Shown here: piece by piece, positions 1 through 9,180 of the stretch
Numbering within the stretch: position 1 is the stretch's first letter
Layout of the letters: the number at the start of each line of letters is the position of its first letter
Assembly (NCBI RefSeq): GCF_021390645.1
Contig: NZ_JAJEJT010000002.1
Coordinates: 62,001-126,000, forward strand
Source: Paraburkholderia flagellata
Lineage (GTDB): Bacteria > Pseudomonadota > Gammaproteobacteria > Burkholderiales > Burkholderiaceae
Length of the DNA: 64,000 nucleotides
Reading direction: 5' to 3'
The notes under the pieces: model-generated
Told to the model about the DNA's origin: nothing
Seen by the model: only the letters and a program-made list of their open reading frames with translations
The model's database searches: none
Position numbers and translations under genes: made by a program

Positions 1-573
1 GCGGATCTTCTTGTCGAGCGCCGACATCGGTTCGTCGAGCAGCAGGAGCTTTGGGCGCTTCACGAGCGAGCGCGCAAGCGCCACGCGCTGCTGCTGGCCG
101 CCGGAGAGCTGATGCGGTTTGCGCTTCGCGTAGCGGCCCATCTGCACGAGGTTGAGGGCATCGGCGACGCGCTCGCGAATCTCGTTCTTCGGCACGCCTT
201 CCTGCTTGAGGCCGAACGCGACGTTCGACTCCACGCTCATGTGCGGGAAGAGCGCATACGACTGGAACATCATGTTGACGGGGCGTCGGTACGGGGGCAG
301 CGACGCGAGGTCTTCGCCGTCGACGAAGATGCGGCCCGACGTGGCCGTTTCGAGGCCCGCGAGCATGCGCAGCAGGGTGGACTTGCCGCAGCCCGAACTG
401 CCGAGCAGCGCAAACAGCTCGTTCTTGGCGATGTTCAGGCTTACGTTGTCCACGGCGGTGCTGTCGCCGAACTTCTTGACGACGTTTTCGATACGCACGA
501 ACGCGTCGTTCTTTGCCGGGGTCGCGTTGGCGCGCAGAGCTTCTGGGGCGTTGACTTTAGACGTCGAATTCAT
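1..573 (-). CDS. potG: Polyamine ABC transporter ATP-binding protein, 3' part missing
   Basis: This is the ATPase of a spermidine/putrescine importer, which drives uptake through a PotHI-type permease at the inner membrane. The visible 191 residues hold Walker A GSSGCGKST (about 58-66), the Q-loop in MMFQSYALFPHM, the signature LSGGQQQR and Walker B with LLLLDEPMSALD. The D-loop is the last thing visible, because the window starts there; the H-loop and the C-terminal TOBE domain lie outside. The ATG at 573 follows a plausible purine-rich leader. It is the last visible gene of the puuD-puuA-spuC-potF-potG operon, 251 bp after potF with a strong hairpin in the gap. Polyamine specificity rests on these neighbours. 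Confidence 0.93.
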   Translation of the reverse strand, partial: MNSTSKVNAPEALRANATPAKNDAFVRIENVVKKFGDSTAVDNVSLNIAKNELFALLGSSGCGKSTLLRMLAGLETATSGRIFVDGEDLASLPPYRRPVNMMFQSYALFPHMSVESNVAFGLKQEGVPKNEIRERVADALNLVQMGRYAKRKPHQLSGGQQQRVALARSLVKRPKLLLLDEPMSALDKKIR

Positions 574-618
574 GATCTGATCTTGGTTCCTTTCTGATCG
601 CAGTACGCGTTTTTCAGG

Positions 619-657
619 CGCGAGTCGCCCCGCACGGGGCGCACGGTGCGACTCGCG
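619..657 (-). other. Stem-loop between potF and potG
   Basis: Outer arms of 10 bp (619-628 and 648-657, CGCGAGTCGC with GCGACTCGCG) enclose a second hairpin, GCCCCG/CGGGGC (627-632 and 635-640). There is no T-run, so it is not a classic terminator. Such hairpins after a binding-protein gene often stabilise its mRNA and lower expression of the downstream ATPase. That role is inferred here. Confidence 0.55.
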
Positions 658-824
658 ATTAGTACTGCGAACGGAGCTCGGGAATGGCTCGCGCGCGTCG
701 TCAAAAAAGGGGGGCGGCGCTGCGCGGCCGGACTTCGGAATTGCACACTTCAGGCGGAGAGGGGTCGAGCGATCCCTCTTCCGCGTCGTCTCCTTCTTGT
801 TTCCTTCAGGGGGTGATCAGGGTG

Positions 825-1946
825 TCAGTGGCCCGTCTTCAACTGGGCCCACAGGCGGTTTTCGAGGCGCAGAATGTCAGCCGGCATCGGCTTCATCAGC
901 GTCATCTTCTTGAGCACGTCTTCCGGCGGGTACACCGTCGCGTCCTGCGCAACTGCCGGGGTCACGAACTGGCGTGCGGCCTTGTTCGCGGTCGGGTAGA
1001 ACACTTCGTTGGTGATTTGCGCGTTGACCTTCGGGTCCGAGATGTAGTTGATCCACTTCATCGCGTTCTCGGGGTGCGGCGCGTCCTTCGGGATGACCAT
1101 CACGTCGAACCACAGCAGGCCGCCTTCCTTCACGTTCGAGAACTTGACGTCATACGAGCGCTTGGCTTCCTCTGCGCGGCGATGCGCGATGCCGACGTCG
1201 CCCGACCATGCCACGGCGACGCAGATGTCGTTGTTCACGAGGTCGTTGATATAGCCCGACGAATTGAACTGGGTGATATACGGGCGGACTTTCTTCAGCA
1301 CTTCAAACGCGGCCTGGTAGTCGGCGGGGTTCGTGCTGTTGGGGTCCTTGTGCATGTATTGCAGCGTCGCGGCAAACACGTCCACGGCCTGGTCGAGGAA
1401 CGACACGCCGCAGCCCTTGAGCTTCGAGAGATTCTGCGGGTCGAACACGAGCGCCCAGCTATCTACGGGCGCGTTCGCGCCGAGCGCCTTTTCCACCGCC
1501 TGCTTGTTGTAGCCGATGCCGTCGGTGCCGAACGCCCAGGGCACGCCGTACTGATTGCCCGGATCGGCGTCGGCGATCATGTGCATGAGCACGGGATCGA
1601 GGTTCGCGAGGTTGGGGATCTTCGACTTGTCGAGCTTCTGGTACACGCCGGCCTGAATCTGCTTGGCCATGTAGTTCGATGTGGGCACAACGATGTCATA
1701 GCCCGAGCTGCCGGCGAGCAGTTTGGCTTGCAGCGTATCGTCGCTGTCGTAGTTGTCGTACTTGACCTTGATGCCCGCTTCTTTTTCGAAGTTCGGGATG
1801 GTGTCCTTCGCAATGTAGTCGGACCAGTTGTAGACGTTCAAATCGCCGTCGGCCGCGTGTGCAGACTGGCTCGAGATGGCCGTGAGGCCCGCACACGCTG
1901 CGAGGGCCGCAAGTGCGACCGCATGACGAAGATGACTAACACTCAT
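825..1946 (-). CDS. potF: Polyamine ABC transporter periplasmic binding protein
   Basis: This is the periplasmic receptor that hands putrescine or a related polyamine to the Pot permease. The 373-residue protein starts with a Sec signal peptide ending near SAHA (1-31). The mature part opens with LNVYNWSDYIAKDTIPNFE, the typical start of PotD/PotF proteins. Later parts include the pattern PWAFGTDGIGYNKQAVE. I chose the ATG at 1946 because it begins the signal peptide and follows AGGGGAAAG; an in-frame start 69 bp earlier would put a non-conserved stretch in front of it. It lies 75 bp after the aminotransferase gene and before potG in the same operon. Confidence 0.95.
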   Translation of the reverse strand: MSVSHLRHAVALAALAACAGLTAISSQSAHAADGDLNVYNWSDYIAKDTIPNFEKEAGIKVKYDNYDSDDTLQAKLLAGSSGYDIVVPTSNYMAKQIQAGVYQKLDKSKIPNLANLDPVLMHMIADADPGNQYGVPWAFGTDGIGYNKQAVEKALGANAPVDSWALVFDPQNLSKLKGCGVSFLDQAVDVFAATLQYMHKDPNSTNPADYQAAFEVLKKVRPYITQFNSSGYINDLVNNDICVAVAWSGDVGIAHRRAEEAKRSYDVKFSNVKEGGLLWFDVMVIPKDAPHPENAMKWINYISDPKVNAQITNEVFYPTANKAARQFVTPAVAQDATVYPPEDVLKKMTLMKPMPADILRLENRLWAQLKTGH

Positions 1947-2021
1947 GTTGCTTTCCCCTGAAGATGAAGATCGGCGGGAGGCCCAGCACCCCGTTGCACC
2001 GCCCGCCGTGGACAAGTCGCG

Positions 2022-3464
2022 TTAAGAAAGACCCAGCTGTTGCGCAGTTGCGTCGATGGCTCTCTTCGCCTTCGACACGATTTCATCGATCTCGCCGCGC
2101 GTGACGACGAGCGGCGGCGAGAGCAGCATGCGGTCGCCCGTGGCGCGCATGATGAGATTGCCGTTGAAGCAGAAGTCGCGGCAGAGCGTGCCCACGTCGC
2201 CGCCATTCGCGAAGCGCTTGCGCGCCTTCGGATCTTCCGCGAGCTGCAGACCCGCCACGAGACCCGTACCCGAGATGTCACCGATGATCGGATGATTGGC
2301 GAAGGTCTCGCGCAGGCGTTGCTGGAAGTACGGGCCGGTGTCGTTCTTCACCTGCGTCACGATGCCTTCGTCGCGCAGCAGCTTGAGGTTCGCAACGGCC
2401 ACGGCTGCCGCCACGGGATGCCCCGAATACGTGAGGCCGTGATTGAAGTCGCCGTTCTCGATGAGCGCTTTGGCCACGCGGTCGTGAATGCCCACCGCAC
2501 CCATCGGCACATAGCCGCTCGTGAGGCCCTTGGCCATCGTGATGAGATCCGGCTCGAAGCCGAAGTGCTGATGCGCGAACCATTCGCCGGTGCGGCCAAA
2601 GCCGCCGATCACTTCGTCGGCGCAGAGCAGGACGTCGTACTTGCGGCAAATGCGCTGAATTTCCGGCCAGTAGGTGGAGGGCGGGAAGATCACGCCGCCC
2701 GCGCCCTGGAACGGCTCGCCGATAAAGGCGGCCACGTTCTCCGCGCCCACTTCGAGAATCTTCGCTTCGAGCTGCTGTGCACGCGCGAGACCGAACTCCT
2801 CGGGCGACATGTCGCCTTGTGCTTCGCCATAGAAGTACGGCTGGTCGATGTGCACGATGTTCTCGACCTTCGAAGGCATTTGCTCGTGCATGTAGCCCAT
2901 GCCGCCCAGCGTGCCGCCCGCGATCGTCGAACCGTGATACGCGTTCCTGCGCGAAATGACGACCTTCTTCGAGGGCTTGCCTTGCGTGAGCCAGTATTGA
3001 TGCACGATGCGCAGCACCGTGTCGTTGCCTTCGGAGCCGCTGTTGCAATAGAAGAAGTGGTTGAACGGCTCGGGCGAAAGCTGTGCGAGCAACGCCGACA
3101 ATTCAATGACCGGCGGGTGCGTGGTCTTGAAGAACGTGTTGTAGAAGGGCAGTTCCTGCATCTGCTCGTAGGCGGCGTCGGCCAGTTCCTTGCGGCCATA
3201 GCCCACGTTCACGCACCAGAGCCCGGCCATGCCGTCGATGATCTGGTTGCCTTCCGAGTCCCACAGGTACACACCTTTCGCCTTCACGATCACACGGCTG
3301 CCCGCCTTGTTCAGCGACCCCATGTCCGAAAACGGATGAATGTGATGCGCGGCGTCCAGCGCGCGGTATTCGCTCGTCGAGCGCGTCGTGCGGGTGGGCT
3401 GGGCGCGCAGCGTCGTCGGCACTTCCTGCAGCGCGCTCGCGGGGGCGTCGATTCGATAGCTCAT
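2022..3464 (-). CDS. spuC: Class III aminotransferase, putrescine/polyamine-pyruvate type
   Basis: This PLP enzyme most likely transaminates putrescine or another polyamine with pyruvate to give an aminoaldehyde. The 480-residue length suits the SpuC group. Visible landmarks are YCNSGSEGNDT (phosphate-binding), NAYHGST, the PLP-binding acidic residue in CADEVIGGFGRTG, and the Schiff-base lysine K312 in ITMAKGLTSG. The start follows a strong AGGAGA site. Its place between puuA and potF supports a polyamine substrate, but related enzymes accept beta-alanine or other omega-amino acids. It gives the locus a transamination route beside the gamma-glutamyl route. Confidence 0.88.
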   Translation of the reverse strand: MSYRIDAPASALQEVPTTLRAQPTRTTRSTSEYRALDAAHHIHPFSDMGSLNKAGSRVIVKAKGVYLWDSEGNQIIDGMAGLWCVNVGYGRKELADAAYEQMQELPFYNTFFKTTHPPVIELSALLAQLSPEPFNHFFYCNSGSEGNDTVLRIVHQYWLTQGKPSKKVVISRRNAYHGSTIAGGTLGGMGYMHEQMPSKVENIVHIDQPYFYGEAQGDMSPEEFGLARAQQLEAKILEVGAENVAAFIGEPFQGAGGVIFPPSTYWPEIQRICRKYDVLLCADEVIGGFGRTGEWFAHQHFGFEPDLITMAKGLTSGYVPMGAVGIHDRVAKALIENGDFNHGLTYSGHPVAAAVAVANLKLLRDEGIVTQVKNDTGPYFQQRLRETFANHPIIGDISGTGLVAGLQLAEDPKARKRFANGGDVGTLCRDFCFNGNLIMRATGDRMLLSPPLVVTRGEIDEIVSKAKRAIDATAQQLGLS

Positions 3465-3482
3465 TACTTTGTCTCCTTTCGT

Positions 3483-4817
3483 TTACACGTGCAGCAGCAG
3501 GTGCTTGCGTTCCCACGAACTGATCACGCGGAAATACGCTTCGTATTCGGTTTCCTTCAGCGCCAGGTAGGCGCGCACGAACTTCTCGCCGAGGAGGTCG
3601 TTGAGCGGCTCGCACGCGCTCATCAACGTGAGGCCCTCTTCGAGGTTGCGCGGCAACTGGTACGGCAGCGCGTAGCCGTCGCTCACGAGCGGCTCCGTGG
3701 GCTTCAGGTGCTGCGTCATGCCGAGATAGCCGGCCGCGAGTGTCGCGGCGATCGCGAGATACGGGTTGGTGTCCACGCCCGGAATGCGGTTCTCCACACG
3801 GCGCGCAGCCGGCGACGAATACGGCACGCGAAAGCCCACGGTGCGGTTGTCGTAGCCCCACGCGACGTTGATCGGCGCGGCCATGAAGCGCGACAGGCGG
3901 CGATACGAGTTGATGTACGGCGCGAAGATCGGCATCAGCGCTGGCGTGTACTTCTGCAGGCCGGCGATGTACGCATGGAACATGTCCGTGGGCTTGCCGT
4001 CCGAACCCGTGAAGAGGTTCTGGCCGCTTTCCGCCGAGATGAGGCTCTGGTGAATGTGCATGGCCGAGCCCGGCTCGTTCTCCATCGGCTTCGCCATGAA
4101 CGTGGCGTACATATGATGGCGCAGCGCGGCTTCACGCACCGTACGCTTGAACAGGAACACGCGGTCGGCGAGACCCAGCGGTTCACCGTGCATGAAGTTG
4201 ATTTCCATCTGCGCGGCGCCGACCTCGTGAATCAGCGTATCGACTTCGAGGTCCTGAATATCGCAGTACTCGTAGATGTCTTCGAAGAGCGGATCGAACT
4301 CGTTCACCGCTTCGATCGAGTACGCCTGGCGGCCGGTTTCCGGACGGCCCGTGCGGCCGATGGGCGGCGCGAGCGGAATGTCCGGGTCCTTGTTCATGTC
4401 GACGAGATAGAACTCGAGTTCTGGAGCAATGATGGGCTTCCAGCCCTTCGCTTCATAAAGTTCGAGCACGCGGCGCAGCACACGGCGCGGCGAGATCTCG
4501 ACGGGCGTGCCGTCGAAGTGGACGCAATCGTGAATCACCTGCGCCGTGGGATCGACGGCCCACGGAATGATGCGGATGGTGGACGCGTCCGGCACGCACA
4601 CCATGTCGGGATCGGTGACGCCGGTGAGGCTGCCGTCTTCGGGATAATCGCCCGTCACGGTCTGGATCATCACGGCTTGCGGCAAGCGCATGGACTCGCC
4701 CGACTCGAACTTGCTGCGCGGAATGATCTTGCCGCGCGCGATGCCCGCCATGTCGGGGATGATCGCTTCGATTTCGGTGATGTGGTGCTTCTTCAGGAAT
4801 TCGTCGATTTCATGCAT
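3483..4817 (-). CDS. puuA: Gamma-glutamylpolyamine synthetase (glutamine synthetase family)
   Basis: This enzyme joins glutamate to putrescine or another amine using ATP, the first step of the Puu pathway. The 444-residue protein starts MHEIDEFLKKHHITEIEAI and keeps the PuuA-like N-terminal stretch on DMAGIARGKIIPRSKF. The glutamine-synthetase catalytic fold is visible through APELEFYLVD, GAAQMEINFMHG, GSAMHIHQSL and the arginine-rich RRVENRIPG. I chose the ATG at 4817 because it follows AGAGAGAAAG and matches the family start; upstream in-frame codons are Pro/Arg-rich shadow sequence. It sits 31 bp after puuD and 18 bp before the aminotransferase. Confidence 0.93.
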   Translation of the reverse strand: MHEIDEFLKKHHITEIEAIIPDMAGIARGKIIPRSKFESGESMRLPQAVMIQTVTGDYPEDGSLTGVTDPDMVCVPDASTIRIIPWAVDPTAQVIHDCVHFDGTPVEISPRRVLRRVLELYEAKGWKPIIAPELEFYLVDMNKDPDIPLAPPIGRTGRPETGRQAYSIEAVNEFDPLFEDIYEYCDIQDLEVDTLIHEVGAAQMEINFMHGEPLGLADRVFLFKRTVREAALRHHMYATFMAKPMENEPGSAMHIHQSLISAESGQNLFTGSDGKPTDMFHAYIAGLQKYTPALMPIFAPYINSYRRLSRFMAAPINVAWGYDNRTVGFRVPYSSPAARRVENRIPGVDTNPYLAIAATLAAGYLGMTQHLKPTEPLVSDGYALPYQLPRNLEEGLTLMSACEPLNDLLGEKFVRAYLALKETEYEAYFRVISSWERKHLLLHV

Positions 4818-4848
4818 GATCTTTCTCTCTGTTCTGTATGGGCCGGCA

Positions 4849-5658
4849 TCAGGCGTGGACGGCGCGCGGCGCGTGCGCCACGTCGTGTCCGGCCCCGCCC
4901 GGTATTCGGGCCAGCATGTGGTTGCGGCAGGCCTCGCCGAACGCGTGGAAGATGGCGGTGGACAGCGCGTCGTCGGCATGTTTCCACTCGGGGTGCCATT
5001 GCACGCCAAGCGCGAAGCTGTGCGCGTTCGCCACGCTCACCGCTTCGATGAGGCCGTCGGGTGCGAATGCCTCGGCCACGAGGCCCGCACCCAGCCGCTC
5101 GATACCCTGGCCGTGCAGTGAGTTCACGCGTGCTTCGCGTGCGCCGCCTGCGAGCCGTTGCAGCAGACCGCCTTCCACGAGCTTCAACGCGTGCGCCGGA
5201 CCGTATTGCGTGTCGAGCGGATCGTCCTTGTTCTCGCGATGGTCGTCGTAGCGTGCGACGTTATGCACCTGCTGATGCAGCGTGCCGCCGAACACCACGT
5301 TCATCTCCTGGAAGCCGCGGCAGATGGCGAGCACCGGCACGCCAGCCTCGATCGCGGCGCGCATGAGCGGCAGCGTGGTGGCGTCGCGAGCGGGGTCGTG
5401 CAGCGTGCCGGCTTCGCTCGCCGGGCCGCCATAACGATGCGGCTCGACGTTCGAATAACTGCCCGTGAAAAGCAGTCCATCGACGGCTTCGAGAATGTCG
5501 GACGCAGCCTGCCGCTCGCCAAGTGCCGGCAGCACGAATGCGAGTGCGCCTGCGCCGTCCACCGCTGCGCCGATGTACTTCTCACCAGCAACGTGTGACG
5601 CGTGCGCTCCCATCATCGTGCGGTCTGCGGTGACACCAACTATTGGTCTGGTTCGCAT
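4849..5658 (-). CDS. puuD: Gamma-glutamyl-GABA hydrolase, class I amidotransferase fold
   Basis: This enzyme hydrolyses gamma-glutamyl-GABA to glutamate and GABA, the last unblocking step of the Puu pathway. The 269-residue protein has the peptidase C26 layout: nucleophile C113 in LAICRGFQE, and the His-Glu pair H222/E224 in QWHPEWK. The fold starts with PIVGVTADR. I prefer the ATG at 5658 on family alignment, although no clear Shine-Dalgarno precedes it. An in-frame ATG at 5715 follows AAGG and would add 19 residues. It is the first gene of the minus-strand polyamine operon and faces a long regulatory gap. Confidence 0.9.
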   Translation of the reverse strand: MRTRPIVGVTADRTMMGAHASHVAGEKYIGAAVDGAGALAFVLPALGERQAASDILEAVDGLLFTGSYSNVEPHRYGGPASEAGTLHDPARDATTLPLMRAAIEAGVPVLAICRGFQEMNVVFGGTLHQQVHNVARYDDHRENKDDPLDTQYGPAHALKLVEGGLLQRLAGGAREARVNSLHGQGIERLGAGLVAEAFAPDGLIEAVSVANAHSFALGVQWHPEWKHADDALSTAIFHAFGEACRNHMLARIPGGAGHDVAHAPRAVHA

Positions 5659-6583
5659 GACTAATGATTCGCTTGCTTGCCCGTGCGGAACATATCGATG
5701 CGACGGGCGTGACATGACCTTGCAGCCTTGCGGGACGCAAAACTACAAACCCTGTGTGCTCCGCGCAGCGGCGCTAACGCATGGCGCTGCGCGTGGAGAT
5801 CATGTAGGCGGTTCGTTTCTTGCCGTTGTGAGGCGCGACTGTGTTCAGGCGTGCGCAACCACATCGTAGAGGCGCGACGAGACACCTCGCGAACAAACGA
5901 CGGCGAAGAAAACGAACGGCGCAGGAAGGAGAGGCGCTAGGGCAGCAGCGACGCGACTTCGTCCGTATGGACGGCAATGAAGGCGCGCGCGGAGACGGAG
6001 TTATGACGCCGAACGGAGCGGCGGGAAAGGATCGTGAAGACGGACAGGAACAGGCGAGAGGCAAGCCTGCCGCTACTGCCGTCGGCGATGGCGGAGCAGT
6101 CACTGCGAAGACACCTCGCATGACTACGATCCCACCTCACCAGAGGGCCACGGACTCTCACAATAACACTCGACTGGTTGCGTTGAAAAAGACGTCTGGA
6201 TCAAGCATTCGAGGCCGTCAATTTGAGCGATGCATTAAACATTGAACGACATCGATGTATGGCTTTCCAAACTCAGCCGACTCGCTATGTTTCTCGCATA
6301 AAACGCGGTTTTTGCGTTGCAACGCGACAGAAACGATGCAGTGTTCGACCTGTAGTTCAGCATATACGAGTCAAAAAGGGCGTCAATTATTTTTTCACGT
6401 TTTTGATGTCAGCACTTTCCCCGAGTGCCCCGAGAAATAGCACGCTGTGCGAAATATCGGCACCTGTACTTATATTTCGAATAACTTACAGGGGTTTGTA
6501 CTGACGCAAAATAAAGCAAACTGATTAGAATATTCAACACGTCCACCGCGCTCCTACGCGCACCCTGCCAACGGTTCTTCATC
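5659..6583. other. 925 bp gap between the puu operon and puuR
   Basis: No recognisable gene. Short open frames here are Arg- or Ser-rich and resemble nothing I know. The right part (about 6200-6560) is more AT-rich and probably holds promoters for both directions. A perfect 12-bp palindrome, GCGTTGCAACGC, lies at 6314-6325 and is a possible regulator site. The left part (5700-6180) stays GC-rich and unexplained; a decayed gene is possible. Confidence 0.5.
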
Positions 6584-7153
6584 GTGTCCGAGTCTTCCTC
6601 TGTGTCATCCGAAGTCGCCACGCGCCTGCGCTATGTTCGCAAACGCTATGGGTTGTCGCAGCGTGAACTCGCCAAGCGTGCGGGTGTGACCAATGGCGCG
6701 ATCTCGCTGATCGAGCAAAGCCGCGTCAGCCCCTCAGTGGGCTCGCTCAAGAAGCTGCTCGAATGCATACCGATGAGCCTCGCCGAATTCTTCACATTTG
6801 ATCTGACCGAAGGGACAGAAGTCGTGTCGCGGCGCGGCGAAATGCCGAACCTCGGCAACGAATCGATCGAGTTCTATCTGGCCGGCGCGAACGTGAAGGA
6901 CCGCAACATGGGCATCATGCGCGAGGTCTATCAGCCGCTGGCCGACACTGGCCCTGAAATGCTGGTGCATGCGGGGCACGAAGGCGGCGTGGTGGTCGTC
7001 GGGCAACTCGAGCTGACCGTGGATGGCACGACCTGGCTGCTCGACCCCGGAGACAGCTACTACTTCGAAAGCCGCTTCCCGCACCGGTTTCGCAACCCCA
7101 GCGCGAACGAAGTCTGCGAAGTGGTGTCGGCCAATTCGCCGCCCACCTTCTGA
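6584..7153 (+). CDS. puuR: XRE-cupin transcriptional regulator of polyamine catabolism
   Basis: This is a DNA-binding regulator with a small-molecule cupin domain; PuuR of this family represses putrescine genes. The 189-residue protein has a lambda-type HTH (about 13-66, LRYVRKRYGLSQRELAKRAGVT) and a C-terminal cupin (about 110-185) with HAGHEGGVVVVGQLEL and DPGDSYYFES. The start is GTG at 6584 with a weak ribosome site, which fits low expression of a repressor. It lies 80 bp before puuC on the same strand and probably controls both puuC and the puuD operon across the gap. PuuR identity rests on context; the fold assignment is firm. Confidence 0.88.
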   Translation: MSESSSVSSEVATRLRYVRKRYGLSQRELAKRAGVTNGAISLIEQSRVSPSVGSLKKLLECIPMSLAEFFTFDLTEGTEVVSRRGEMPNLGNESIEFYLAGANVKDRNMGIMREVYQPLADTGPEMLVHAGHEGGVVVVGQLELTVDGTTWLLDPGDSYYFESRFPHRFRNPSANEVCEVVSANSPPTF

Positions 7154-7233
7154 CTCCCTGATCGCGCGAACCTGTTCCTCCTCGCTCCGCCATGCGGCGC
7201 GCGAGGTGGATCGCAAATCATTGAGGCATCCTG

Positions 7234-8724
7234 ATGGAAAAGAAAACTCTCGCTTACTGGCAGGACAAGGCCGCGACGCTTTCGATCGAAGGCCGTGCAT
7301 ACATCGACGGCGCGTACCGTGACGCCTATTCGGGCCGCACGTTCGACTGCGTGAGCCCGATCGACGGCCGTGTGCTCGCAAGCGTGGCCGATTGCGGCGC
7401 AGCCGATGTCGATGCCGCGGTCGGCGCCGCGCGCCGCGCGTTCGACGAAGGCGTATGGGCAGGCCTGAATCCGCGCGCGCGCAAGGCCGTTCTGCTGCGC
7501 TGGGCTGCGCTCATGCGCGAGCATCTCGACGAACTGGCATTGCTCGAAACGCTGGACGCAGGCAAGCCCATTGGCGACACGACCACCGTCGACGTGCCGG
7601 GTGCGGCCTACTGTGTGGAATGGTTCGCGGAAGCCATCGACAAGGTCGGCGGCGAAGTCGTGCCTGCCGATCATCATCTCGTGGGGCTCGTCACACGCGA
7701 GCCCATTGGCGTGGTCGCCGCCGTCGTGCCGTGGAACTTCCCGATCCTGATGGCCTCGTGGAAGTTCGGGCCCGCGCTCGCCGCGGGCAACAGCGTCGTG
7801 CTCAAGCCATCGGAGAAGTCGCCGCTCACGGCTATTCGCGTGGCGCAGCTTGCGCACGAGGCCGGCATTCCTGCGGGCGTGTTCAACGTGCTGCCGGGCG
7901 GCGGCGAGCCCGGCAAGCTGCTCGGCTTGCATCGCGACGTGGACTGCATTGCGTTCACCGGATCGACGAATGTGGGCAAGCAGATCATGCAGTACGCGGG
8001 CCAGTCGAACCTCAAGCGCGTGTGGCTCGAACTTGGCGGCAAGTCGCCCAACATCGTGCTGCACGATTGCCCGGATCTCGACCGTGCCGCAAACGCAGCG
8101 GCAGGCGCCATCTTCTACAACATGGGTGAGATGTGCACGGCGGGCTCGCGTCTGCTCGTCCATCACGAGATCAAGGACGTGTTCCTCGCGAAGCTCGTCG
8201 AGGCCGCGAAGGCGTACAAGCCTGGGAATCCTCTCGATCCGGCTGTGTCGATGGGCGCGATCATCGACAAGATTCAGCTAGAGCGGGTGCTGAGTTATAT
8301 CGAGGCCGGCCGCAAGGACTCGAAGCTGCTCACCGGCGGTGAGCGGGTGAATGCGGAGGGCGGCGGCTTCTACGTGCAGCCCACGGTGTTCGATACGCAT
8401 CACGACACGAAGATCGCTCGCGAGGAAATTTTCGGGCCGGTGCTCTCGGTCATCACGTTCAACACGATCGACGAGGCGGTGCGCATTGCCAACGATAGCG
8501 ACTACGGGCTCGCAGCGGCTGTGTGGACCGCCAATCTCATGCATGCGCATGATATTTCGCGCCGCCTGCGAGCGGGCACGGTGTGGGTGAACTGCTACGA
8601 CGAAGGCGGGGACATGAACTTCCCGTTCGGCGGCTTCAAGGAATCGGGCAACGGCCGCGACAAGTCGTTGCACGCGCTCGAGAAGTACACGGAACTCAAG
8701 TCCACGCTCGTGCGGCTGCGCTAA
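7234..8724 (+). CDS. puuC: Gamma-glutamyl-gamma-aminobutyraldehyde dehydrogenase
   Basis: This NAD(P)-dependent enzyme oxidises gamma-glutamyl-gamma-aminobutyraldehyde, or free aminobutyraldehyde, to the acid. The 496-residue length is normal for the aldehyde dehydrogenase family. Catalytic residues are visible: general base E266 in LELGGKSPN and nucleophile C301 in GEMCTAGSR. The dinucleotide site includes VPWNFPILM and FTGSTNVGK. A GAGG site precedes the ATG. With PuuA, PuuD and the aminotransferase it covers most of putrescine degradation, but no PuuB oxidase is in the window, so the aldehyde must come from elsewhere or from the aminotransferase. Confidence 0.92.
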   Translation: MEKKTLAYWQDKAATLSIEGRAYIDGAYRDAYSGRTFDCVSPIDGRVLASVADCGAADVDAAVGAARRAFDEGVWAGLNPRARKAVLLRWAALMREHLDELALLETLDAGKPIGDTTTVDVPGAAYCVEWFAEAIDKVGGEVVPADHHLVGLVTREPIGVVAAVVPWNFPILMASWKFGPALAAGNSVVLKPSEKSPLTAIRVAQLAHEAGIPAGVFNVLPGGGEPGKLLGLHRDVDCIAFTGSTNVGKQIMQYAGQSNLKRVWLELGGKSPNIVLHDCPDLDRAANAAAGAIFYNMGEMCTAGSRLLVHHEIKDVFLAKLVEAAKAYKPGNPLDPAVSMGAIIDKIQLERVLSYIEAGRKDSKLLTGGERVNAEGGGFYVQPTVFDTHHDTKIAREEIFGPVLSVITFNTIDEAVRIANDSDYGLAAAVWTANLMHAHDISRRLRAGTVWVNCYDEGGDMNFPFGGFKESGNGRDKSLHALEKYTELKSTLVRLR

Positions 8725-8730
8725 CGCAAT

Positions 8731-9174
8731 TTACCGCTCCACCAGCGCGCCGAGATTGGCGCGGACCCGCTGAAGCATCGCACTGAACTGCTCAGCTTCT
8801 TCAGGCGTGAAGCCCGCCAGGGCTTCCGCCTGCACTTCGTCGCCCACGCGGCGTGCGCCCGTGAGCACGCCTTCCGCCTTGGGCGTGAGGCTCACCAGCA
8901 ATTCGCGGCGGTCGTCCGGGTTGGGCGTGCGCTCGACCCAGCCGCCTTCTTCCATGCGCTCCAGCAGCCGCCCCGCGGAAATGGGCGCCACTTCCAGCAG
9001 CTCGGCAAGACGTGCCTGGTTCATGTCGCCGTAGTGCGCGAGGTACGCGATCATGCGGCACTGCGCGCGCGTGAGTTCGAGCGACGACTTCGCAAGCTCG
9101 TCGTAACGTTTGCCGTAGAGCCGGCCCACGTCGACGACCAGGAAGCCAAAGCGTTTTTCGAGGTCGGTAGTCAT
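8731..9174 (-). CDS. MarR-family transcriptional repressor
   Basis: A 147-residue winged-helix protein, most likely the repressor of the divergent drug exporter. The core reads LTRAQCRMIAYLAHYGDMNQARLAELLEVAPISAGRLLERME, followed by the wing VERTPNPDDRRELLVSLT. This is the usual MarR layout, with helical dimerisation ends. The ATG at 9174 begins the conserved N-terminus MTTDLEKRFGFL. No Shine-Dalgarno is present; instead a perfect TATAAT ends 6 bp before the ATG, which suggests a leaderless transcript. The gene ends 6 bp after puuC, on the opposite strand. The ligand is unknown. Confidence 0.92.
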   Translation of the reverse strand: MTTDLEKRFGFLVVDVGRLYGKRYDELAKSSLELTRAQCRMIAYLAHYGDMNQARLAELLEVAPISAGRLLERMEEGGWVERTPNPDDRRELLVSLTPKAEGVLTGARRVGDEVQAEALAGFTPEEAEQFSAMLQRVRANLGALVER

Positions 9175-9180
9175 CGCGCG

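Noticed and set aside
2040..5051. Long open frame of 1003 codons on the plus strand
   Set aside because: It is antisense to the aminotransferase and puuA genes, is His/Arg-rich and matches no family; a typical GC-rich shadow.
5841..6245. 134-codon ORF in the puu gap
   Set aside because: Arg/Gly-rich, no ribosome site and no resemblance to a known protein.
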